DNA from: Clostridia bacterium
GTDB lineage: Bacteria; Bacillota; Clostridia; Oscillospirales; Acutalibacteraceae
NCBI GenBank assembly: GCA_900754145.1
Contig: CAAEBW010000321.1
Location: 1 to 6,787, forward strand
Direction of reading: 5' to 3'
DNA: 6,787 bases
Under the pieces are notes generated by a model. The model worked only from the letters and a program-made list of their open reading frames with translations, did not search any database and was not told the DNA's origin. This document shows positions 1 to 4,799 of the stretch, in pieces. Made by a program: the position numbers and the translations under genes. How positions within the stretch are numbered: the first letter of the stretch is position 1; the number at the start of each line of letters is the position of its first letter.

Positions 1-1494
1 AAAAGCGTTGCCATTTTGATTTCGGCAAGCTGTATAGGAATGCTGTTCAGGCAATTAGGGTTTGCAGAGGCAAACATCATCACGGTATATGTTCTCGGTG
101 TGCTTGTGACCTCGGTCGTTACAAGACATCGGGTTTACAGCCTGATTTCCTCTATTGTCAGCGTTTTGGTCTTCAACTTTTTCTTTACCGAGCCGCAGTT
201 CACCTTCAACGCTTACGATAAAGGCTACCCTATTACCTTCCTGATTATGTTTTTGGCGGCACTTCTCACAAGCTCGCTTGCCGTAAAGCTGAAAGAGCAC
301 GCAAAGCAGTCCGCAAAGGCGGCTTACAGAACAAAGGTACTGTTTGATACAAATCAGCTCTTACAGCAGGCAAAGGACAAAAACGAAATCGTTTCCGCAA
401 CGGCAAATCAGCTTATAAAGTTGCTCGGAAAGGATATAGTATTTTATTTAGCCGAAAACGAAGCACTCGGAGAGGCTCATATTTTCACAGTTTCGGGTGA
501 GAAAACAGACAAAGAAATAACGGGTACAAAGGAAAAGGCAGTAGCCGAATGGGTGCTAAAGAACAACAAACACGCAGGGGCTACTACGGGAACGCTTTCT
601 AACGCCGAGTGCCTGTACCTTGCCGTAAGGGTAAACAGCCGAGTTTACGGCGTTGTCGGCATTTATATAGGCGACGAGCCGCTTGATTCTTTTGAAAAAA
701 GTATTCTGTTGTCCATTCTCGGCGAATGTGCTTTGTCGCTGGAAAACGAAAAGAATGCAAGAGAGAAAGAAGAAGCGGCAATTCTCGCTAAGAATGAACA
801 GCTCCGTGCAAATCTCCTGCGGGCTATTTCCCACGATTTGCGAACACCCCTTACTTCAATTTCGGGAAACGCAAGCAATCTTATATCAAACGGCGATTCC
901 TTTGACGAAGCGACAAAGAATCAGCTTTATACCGATATTTACGATGACTCTATGTGGCTTATCAATCTGGTGGAAAATCTGCTTTCGGTCACAAGGCTTG
1001 ACGAGGATAGACTCAATCTTAACATTACAGAGGATTTAGTGGACGATGTCATAACCGAGGCGCTTCATCATGTGAACCGAAAAAGCGTAGAACATCATAT
1101 TACCGTACAGCACAACGAGGATTATCTTCTTGCCAAAATGGACGCAAAGCTAATGGTACAGGTTATTATAAATATTGTGGATAACGCAATTAAATACACG
1201 CCGAAAGGCTCCGATATTCTGATTAAAACTTGGAAGCAAGGAGATAAAGCCGTTATATCCATTGCCGATAACGGCGGCGGGATACCCGATGAAATGAAAG
1301 CGCGGGTATTTGATATGTTTTTCAGCGGAGCGAACAAAATAGCCGACAGCCGCCGCAGCTTGGGGCTGGGATTGTCGCTCTGCCGTTCCATTGTAAATGC
1401 ACACGGCGGAAAAATAACCGTTTCGGACAATACACCGCACGGTACAGTGTTCACCGTCACATTACCTGCCGGGGAGGTAGAAATTCATGAATAA
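1..1494 (+). CDS. kdpD: Sensor histidine kinase KdpD, C-terminal part (5' truncated by window edge)
   Basis: Membrane histidine kinase that senses potassium limitation or osmotic stress and phosphorylates KdpE. The reading frame is open from base 1, so the gene continues upstream; a TTG at 16 is not a real start. Visible in order: the KdpD four-helix membrane block (about codons 1-95), including the typical NFFFTEPQFTF loop around nt 172-210; a linker and GAF-like region (about nt 340-720); the dimerisation/phosphoacceptor helix with SHDLRTP, whose histidine is at nt 832-834; then the ATPase domain with N-box (IVDNAIKYTP, about nt 1174-1203), G1 box (DNGGGIPD, nt 1267-1290) and G2 box (LGLGLSLC, about nt 1360-1383). 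Family members are usually near 900 residues, so roughly 400 N-terminal residues (the KdpD and USP-like domains) should lie outside the window. All catalytic boxes look intact. The stop codon lies inside the start of kdpE, which suggests translational coupling. Confidence 0.93.
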   Translation, partial: KSVAILISASCIGMLFRQLGFAEANIITVYVLGVLVTSVVTRHRVYSLISSIVSVLVFNFFFTEPQFTFNAYDKGYPITFLIMFLAALLTSSLAVKLKEHAKQSAKAAYRTKVLFDTNQLLQQAKDKNEIVSATANQLIKLLGKDIVFYLAENEALGEAHIFTVSGEKTDKEITGTKEKAVAEWVLKNNKHAGATTGTLSNAECLYLAVRVNSRVYGVVGIYIGDEPLDSFEKSILLSILGECALSLENEKNAREKEEAAILAKNEQLRANLLRAISHDLRTPLTSISGNASNLISNGDSFDEATKNQLYTDIYDDSMWLINLVENLLSVTRLDEDRLNLNITEDLVDDVITEALHHVNRKSVEHHITVQHNEDYLLAKMDAKLMVQVIINIVDNAIKYTPKGSDILIKTWKQGDKAVISIADNGGGIPDEMKARVFDMFFSGANKIADSRRSLGLGLSLCRSIVNAHGGKITVSDNTPHGTVFTVTLPAGEVEIHE

Positions 1495-2188
1495 ACTATT
1501 GGTATTGGTTGTTGAAGATGATAATTCGGTCAAAAATCTGATTACAACAACCCTTAAAGCGCACGATTACAGATATTTAACCGCTCAGAACGGTGCCGAC
1601 GCCATTTTGGAAGCGTCATCGCACAATCCCGATATTGTCCTCTTAGATTTAGGACTTCCCGATATTGACGGCGTTGAGGTAATTAAAAAAATCCGCACTT
1701 GGTCGAATATGCCGATTATCGTTATCAGCGCACGAAGCGAAGATACCGATAAAATTGACGCACTCGACGCAGGTGCAGACGATTACCTGACCAAACCCTT
1801 TTCGGTGGAAGAATTATTGGCAAGATTGAGGGTAACCCAAAGACGGCTTAATATGATACAGAACGAGACCGCCGCCGAAGCGTCTGTTTTCACAAACGGC
1901 AAGCTTCGCATAGATTATGCTGCGGGATGCGCCTATTTAGGCGATGAAGAGTTGCACCTTACGCCTATTGAATATAAGCTTTTGTGCCTGCTTTCAAGAA
2001 ATATAGGCAAGGTTTTAACCCATACCTTTATTACCCAGAGCATTTGGGGCAGCAGTTGGGATAACGATATCGCTTCACTGCGCGTATTTATGGCGACGCT
2101 TCGCAAAAAACTGGAAAAGAATGCCGATTCGCCTCAATATATCCAAACGCATATCGGAGTTGGCTACAGAATGATGAAGGTTGAATAA
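1487..2188 (+). CDS. kdpE: Response regulator KdpE (OmpR/PhoB family)
   Basis: Cytoplasmic partner of KdpD that activates the kdp potassium-uptake operon when phosphorylated. The 233 residues match the family length. The receiver domain (about 1-120) shows the acidic pair D11/D12, phosphoacceptor D54 in VLLDLGLPDIDG, the conserved hydroxyl at S81 and K103 in the LTKPF motif. The C-terminal winged-helix DNA-binding domain (about 135-233) has LTPIEYKLL, the recognition-helix region SLRVFMATLRKKLE and the closing GVGYRM motif. The ATG overlaps the end of kdpD by 8 nt and is preceded by GGGGAGG at 1471-1477 with 9 nt spacing, so the start is well supported. The kinase partner and sequence type favour KdpE over another OmpR regulator; kdpABC itself is not seen here and would be expected upstream or elsewhere. 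Confidence 0.93.
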   Translation: MNKLLVLVVEDDNSVKNLITTTLKAHDYRYLTAQNGADAILEASSHNPDIVLLDLGLPDIDGVEVIKKIRTWSNMPIIVISARSEDTDKIDALDAGADDYLTKPFSVEELLARLRVTQRRLNMIQNETAAEASVFTNGKLRIDYAAGCAYLGDEELHLTPIEYKLLCLLSRNIGKVLTHTFITQSIWGSSWDNDIASLRVFMATLRKKLEKNADSPQYIQTHIGVGYRMMKVE

Positions 2189-2219
2189 TCTGTTAAACAG
2201 AAAATGAATAGAAAAAAAC

Positions 2220-2266
2220 GGTGCTGTAAATCCTTTTGATGTTTACAGCACCTCTAATCTTTTATT
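2220..2266 (+). terminator. Stem-loop terminator after kdpDE
   Basis: A perfect 11-bp inverted repeat, GGTGCTGTAAA (2220-2230) with TTTACAGCACC (2242-2252), has an 11-nt loop and is followed by a broken T-rich tail at 2253-2266. It starts 31 nt after the kdpE stop, as expected for the end of the kdpDE transcript. A run of seven A at 2212-2218 gives a better U-tract on the opposite strand, so the element is probably bidirectional and may also block minus-strand transcription from entering kdpE. Confidence 0.65.
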
Positions 2267-2423
2267 AAAAATCAATTAAATATTCATTTGAAAGAGTCCT
2301 TAAATTAATATTGAAGGATGAATAATACAAACGAAAAAGCCGCCTAAAATAACTTTAAGCGACTTTTTCGTTTGTCTAAGGGCTATAAAAAAGATATATC
2401 TTCGATGCGAGCGAAAAAACTGT
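2267..2423. other. Non-coding AT-rich spacer between kdpDE and tRNA-Arg
   Basis: No protein or RNA gene was recognised here apart from the hairpin at 2327-2375. The stretch contains an imperfect AT-rich inverted repeat, TATTCAT (2281-2287) with ATGAATA (2318-2324), and a 12-bp perfect palindrome AAGATATATCTT (2391-2402). Both are short and AT-rich enough to be chance. Two or more terminators bound it, so it probably acts as an insulator between two converging transcription units. Confidence 0.5.
2327..2375 (-). terminator. Long stem-loop, probable backup or bidirectional terminator
   Basis: Two 22-nt arms (2327-2348 and 2354-2375) enclose a 5-nt loop. Read as minus-strand RNA, every position pairs, two of them as G-U wobbles; read as plus-strand RNA, the same two positions become C-A mismatches. 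The base of the stem has the A-run/T-run form typical of Firmicutes intrinsic terminators, with AAAAAG opposite CTTTTT. It lies downstream of the tRNA on the minus strand and of kdpE on the plus strand, so it could stop transcription from either side. The pairing asymmetry favours the minus strand. No gene was recognised whose end it would mark directly. Confidence 0.45.
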
Positions 2424-2466
2424 AAAAAAGAAGTGCCTCAACTACGCATTTGCGTGTCGAGGCACT
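2424..2466 (-). terminator. Intrinsic terminator just after tRNA-Arg
   Basis: Read on the minus strand, a GC-rich hairpin with arms AGTGCCTC and GAGGCACT (plus 2459-2466 and 2432-2439) extends inward by further pairs with one bulge to a small A-rich loop. It is followed by TC and six T (plus 2424-2429). It begins 4 nt beyond the CCA end of the tRNA, which is a normal position for a tRNA transcript terminator. Confidence 0.8.
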
Positions 2467-2470
2467 CGAT

Positions 2471-2547
2471 TGGCCCGCCCGAAGGGATTTGAACCCCTGT
2501 TCTTCAGAATCGGAATCTGCTGCGTTATCCAGCTGCGCCACGGGCGG
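2471..2547 (-). tRNA. tRNA-Arg (anticodon CCG)
   Basis: The 77-nt cloverleaf can be folded by hand. The acceptor stem CCGCCCG pairs perfectly with CGGGCGG, followed by discriminator G and an encoded CCA (plus 2471-2473). The D arm is GCGC/ACGC, with a mismatch only at the 13-22 position. The anticodon stem GCAGA/TCTGA has a G-A mismatch at its outer pair, and its 7-nt loop TTCCGAT gives anticodon CCG, which reads CGG arginine codons. The T arm AGGGG/CCCTT has the loop TTCAAAT. It lies 37 nt downstream of galE on the same strand and is followed by its own terminator. No convincing promoter is seen in the 37-nt gap, so it may be processed from a galE read-through transcript. Confidence 0.96.
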
Positions 2548-2555
2548 GAATATGA

Positions 2556-2582
2556 GGGACGGCAAAGCCGTCCCGTTTTTTT
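2556..2582 (+). terminator. Terminator-like hairpin between tRNA-Arg and galE, facing plus-strand transcription
   Basis: A perfect 8-bp stem, GGGACGGC (2556-2563) with GCCGTCCC (2567-2574), has an AAA loop and is followed by G and seven T (2575-2582), ending 2 nt before the galE stop codon. The T-tract works only for plus-strand transcription. On the minus strand the hairpin is followed by TCATATTC, a poor terminator tail. It would therefore stop transcription heading into galE from the kdp side while leaving galE transcription free to reach the tRNA. Confidence 0.6.
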
Positions 2583-2584
2583 AT

Positions 2585-3598
2585 TTATGCTTCGTAGCCG
2601 TTCGGGTTGTTTTTCTGCCAGCGCCAGGTGTCCTCGCACATTTCGTCTATGCCGTACTGAGCGGTCCAGCCGAGTAGCTTTTGCGCCTTGTCTGCGTTGG
2701 CGTAAACCTCGTCGGGGTCGCCGGGGCGGCGCGGGTCGATAACGAAAGGAATTTCGATTCCGCTTGCCTTTTGGAAGGCGTCCTTAAGCTGAAGCACGCT
2801 TGTGCCGTTGCCTGTGCCGAGATTAATAGCCTCACAGCCCTTGCTTTTAAGCGCCCAATCGATTGCTTTTACGTGACCTACGGCTAAATCAACCACGTGG
2901 ATATAATCGCGTACGCCCGTTCCGTCAACCGTCTTGTAATCGTTGCCGAAAACGTGCAGCTTTTCAAGCTTGCCGACCGCAACCTGCGAAATATAGGGCA
3001 TAAGGTTGTTCGGAATACCCTTGGGGTCCTCACCTATAAGACCGCTTTTGTGCGCACCGATAGGGTTGAAGTAGCGAAGCAGAGCCACGCACCAGTCGTT
3101 ATCCGCCGTGTAAAGGTCGGTTAAAATATTTTCAATAAAAAGCTTTGTTCTGCCGTAGGGGTTAATAGCGCCGAGCGGCATACCCTCTACAAGCGGCATT
3201 TCCGTAGCAACGCCGTAAACTGTAGCCGAGGAGGAGAAAACGATTTTTTTAACATTAAATTCGTTCATTACCTCAATAAGCGAGATGGTGTTAATGAGAT
3301 TGTTATCATAATACATAATCGGCTCGCGTACCGACTCGCCGACAGCTTTCAGCCCCGCGAAATGAATAACCGCCTCAATATCGTTTTCAGAAAAAATTCT
3401 GCGGAGGGCCTCCTTGTCTCTTACGTCTTCCTTGTAAAACTTTACAGGCTTTCCCGTAATCTTTTCAACCCTTTTTAAAGCCTCGCTGCTGCTGTTATCA
3501 AGATTATCGACAACCACAACATCGTAGCCCGCGTTAATCAATTCAACACAGGTGTGGCTTCCGATATATCCTGCGCCGCCTGTTGTAAGTATAGACAT
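2585..3598 (-). CDS. galE: UDP-glucose 4-epimerase GalE
   Basis: Cytoplasmic, NAD-dependent enzyme of the extended short-chain dehydrogenase family that interconverts UDP-glucose and UDP-galactose (Leloir pathway; also supplies galactose for surface glycans). With the chosen start it has 337 residues, normal for the family. Visible are the Rossmann motif GGAGYIG (7-13), D31/N32 at the end of the second strand for NAD ribose binding, the SSSATVYG catalytic serine region (122-129), the Y148-x3-K152 catalytic pair in NPYGRTK, RYFNPIGA (175-182) and the late RRPGDPDEVYA substrate-loop motif (290-300). The start at 3598 (MSILTTGG) is preferred because GGAGGA at 3605-3610 sits 6 nt upstream; an in-frame ATG at 3604 abuts that site and one at 3616 lies beyond it. 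A promoter lies directly upstream, so galE starts its own transcript, which may run on into tRNA-Arg. Confidence 0.95.
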   Translation of the reverse strand: MSILTTGGAGYIGSHTCVELINAGYDVVVVDNLDNSSSEALKRVEKITGKPVKFYKEDVRDKEALRRIFSENDIEAVIHFAGLKAVGESVREPIMYYDNNLINTISLIEVMNEFNVKKIVFSSSATVYGVATEMPLVEGMPLGAINPYGRTKLFIENILTDLYTADNDWCVALLRYFNPIGAHKSGLIGEDPKGIPNNLMPYISQVAVGKLEKLHVFGNDYKTVDGTGVRDYIHVVDLAVGHVKAIDWALKSKGCEAINLGTGNGTSVLQLKDAFQKASGIEIPFVIDPRRPGDPDEVYANADKAQKLLGWTAQYGIDEMCEDTWRWQKNNPNGYEA

Positions 3599-3604
3599 AA
3601 ACAT

Positions 3605-3610
3605 TCCTCC
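3605..3610 (-). promoter_or_regulatory. Ribosome binding site fixing the galE start
   Basis: GGAGGA on the minus strand, a near-perfect Shine-Dalgarno, 6 nt before the ATG at 3598. It rules out the two earlier in-frame ATGs at 3604 and 3616. Confidence 0.8.
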
Positions 3611-3630
3611 GTTCAAAATTTCACTAATTA

Positions 3631-3659
3631 ATGATATAACAAAAACCGCCTTTTGTCAA
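3631..3659 (-). promoter_or_regulatory. Sigma-A type promoter of galE
   Basis: On the minus strand there is a perfect -35 box TTGACA (plus 3654-3659), a 17-nt spacer and a -10 box TATCAT (plus 3631-3636, five of six consensus bases). The predicted transcript start is near 3624, giving a leader of about 25 nt before the galE ATG. An inverted repeat, ACCGC (3645-3649) and GCGGT (3660-3664), overlaps the -35 region and could be an operator, though this is only suggestive. Confidence 0.72.
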
Positions 3660-3705
3660 GCGGTAAGGGGACACGCGGGATATTATTTTTGTATTTTTTG
3701 TCTGC

Positions 3706-3735
3706 TTGTTTCGTTTTCGTCAAGGTATGTATAAT
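3706..3735 (+). promoter_or_regulatory. Possible promoter of the XRE-type pseudogene
   Basis: There is a perfect TATAAT at 3730-3735 with a weak -35 match, TTGTTT at 3706-3711 (18-nt spacer). It sits 39 nt before the ATG at 3775 and faces away from the galE promoter. The region is AT-rich, so the -10 match could arise by chance; the correct distance to an old start codon with a ribosome binding site favours a relic promoter. Confidence 0.4.
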
Positions 3736-3774
3736 TTTAATGGTTAAAATAATAGTAGAATTGAGGTGTACTCT

Positions 3775-4028
3775 ATGGTAGAATTCGGTGATAGATTTCG
3801 ACAGCTCCGCAAGGAAAGGAATTAAACGCAAAAAGAACTTGCGAGCCTTATAGGTGTAAAAAACAGCGTTATAAGCTTCTATTAAACTATTAGGTATCGA
3901 CAAAAGCGAGACTGTGAACATTTCTGGATTATCCGAAAAGGATAAACAGTGTTCCGGATACCGTCGATATACCTCCGCGAATAAAGTATAAGCCATCTCC
4001 TGAGAGGACTATCAAGCAAAAATCATAA
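3775..4028 (+). pseudogene. Remnant of an XRE/Cro-type helix-turn-helix regulator
   Basis: Broken DNA-binding regulator gene. A ribosome binding site GAGGTG (3763-3768) precedes ATG 3775 by 6 nt. The first frame reads MVEFGDRFRQLRKERN, hits TAA at 3823-3825 where a TTA leucine codon would fit, then continues TQKELASLIGVKNSVISFY, the classic XRE helix-turn-helix, to a second TAA at 3883. Homology-like sequence resumes in the next frame from about 3887 (LLGIDKSETV, then SGLSEKDKQ), and in the third frame from about 3957 (DTVDI, then IKYKP), ending at TAA 4026. The junction near 3883-3887 looks like a deletion of roughly 25-30 codons that normally link the helix-turn-helix to the YLLGID segment of small clostridial XRE proteins (family pattern from memory). 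The tail would overlap the 3' end of the ZIP gene by 17 nt, tail to tail. The N-terminal half is convincing; the exact 3' limit is uncertain. Confidence 0.72.
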
Positions 4029-4773
4029 AAATTCCGATAATTATTCCCGCAAGGGCGGAAAGGACGGGAATACACGTGCTGTCAAGCGAACAGGACTCGG
4101 GCAGAAGCTCGCCGAATACGACATACAGCATTGCTCCCGAGGCAAGGCTTAATGAAAGCGACAGCCACAAAGGGCTTAAAGACCCTAAAAAGAAGCCCGC
4201 CGCCGCCCCTAAAACGGTGGGCGCGCCCGCAAGGGCGGTAGCCGCCGCAGCAGCAGATTTTCTCATACCGCCCGAAACAAGGGGCACCGCCATAGCCATA
4301 CCCTCGGGTATATTGTGAAGCCCGATTACCGCCGCAACCGCCGTTTCGCCGAGCGTAAAGCGGTAAGCCGTACCGTAACGGACAAAGGACGCGCCTATTA
4401 CCATACCCTCGGGGAAATTGTGAAGTGCAAGCGCTACCGCCGTCACAACCCCGCCTATAAAGAGCCGCCTTTCCGAAATATCACCGCACTCCCCTTTTAC
4501 GTGAAAGCGCAGGGCAAGGTCGTTTAAAAGGAAAACAAGCAAAAAGCCGAGCGCGATTCCCGATACAACAAGGGTGATTCGGGATTTTTCGAGCGCGCTC
4601 GGCACAAGGTCAAAGCAAACGACTGCGAGCATAACCCCCGCAGCAAAGCTTAAAAGACCGCTTACCGTTTTTGCGGATTTTCTTTTAAATAATATTCCGA
4701 AAAGACCTCCGAGCCCCGTGCCGCCGACTCCCGCGGCAAGGGTTATTATAATCATATACGGCAAAACACTCAA
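4012..4773 (-). CDS. ZIP-family divalent metal transporter (ZupT/GufA-like)
   Basis: Inner-membrane uptake carrier for zinc or related divalent metals (Mn, Fe); exact metal not readable. The 253 residues are of normal length, with about eight hydrophobic segments: near 4-26, 36-57, 67-88, 104-127, 143-165, 172-197, 200-220 and 234-253. The metal-site signatures are clear: HNFPEG (118-123) in the fourth helix and HNIPEG (153-158) in the fifth, plus GELLPE (221-226) later. A short histidine-poor loop (about 90-103) joins the third and fourth segments. The start is TTG at 4773, supported by GGGGG at 4783-4787 nine nt upstream; the next in-frame ATG (4755) has no ribosome binding site. It follows the GH13 gene by 26 nt on the same strand, so it is probably co-transcribed with glgP and that enzyme. 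No clear terminator is seen after its stop. Confidence 0.92.
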   Translation of the reverse strand: MSVLPYMIIITLAAGVGGTGLGGLFGILFKRKSAKTVSGLLSFAAGVMLAVVCFDLVPSALEKSRITLVVSGIALGFLLVFLLNDLALRFHVKGECGDISERRLFIGGVVTAVALALHNFPEGMVIGASFVRYGTAYRFTLGETAVAAVIGLHNIPEGMAMAVPLVSGGMRKSAAAAATALAGAPTVLGAAAGFFLGSLSPLWLSLSLSLASGAMLYVVFGELLPESCSLDSTCIPVLSALAGIIIGIFMIFA

Positions 4774-4782
4774 TTAAATCAG

Positions 4783-4787
4783 CCCCC
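4783..4787 (-). promoter_or_regulatory. Ribosome binding site for the ZIP gene, inside a small hairpin
   Basis: GGGGG on the minus strand, 9 nt before TTG 4773, supports the TTG start. The same G-run can pair with CCCC (plus 4795-4798) just after the GH13 stop codon, across a short loop. That could partly hide the site until ribosomes finishing the upstream gene open it. The stem is only 4 bp, so its effect is uncertain. Confidence 0.45.
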
Positions 4788-4799
4788 AAACAGAGGGGA

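Noticed and set aside
2281..2324. AT-rich imperfect inverted repeat TATTCAT/ATGAATA
   Set aside because: Weak pairing with a large asymmetric bulge and no T-tract; probably chance.
2318..2347. Nine-codon ORF starting ATGAATAATACAAAC inside the spacer
   Set aside because: It overlaps the stem of the 2327-2375 hairpin, its only purine-rich upstream stretch abuts the ATG, and it is too short to distinguish from chance.
2391..2402. Perfect 12-bp palindrome AAGATATATCTT
   Set aside because: Short and AT-only at its core in AT-rich DNA; no adjacent promoter or second copy was seen to support a binding site.
2450..2742. Plus-strand open frames of 75-90 codons running through the tRNA and the end of galE
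   Set aside because: They are antisense to a well-folded tRNA and to galE, cross a terminator hairpin and have low-complexity Arg-rich composition.
3599..3616. Longer galE start giving MNGGMFMSIL
   Set aside because: The clear GGAGGA ribosome binding site lies inside this extension, so translation should begin at 3598.
3628..3996. A 122-codon minus-strand open frame in the galE-ZIP gap
   Set aside because: It has no ribosome binding site or recognisable domain, runs through the galE promoter and lies antisense to the XRE relic, whose plus-strand sequence explains the region better.
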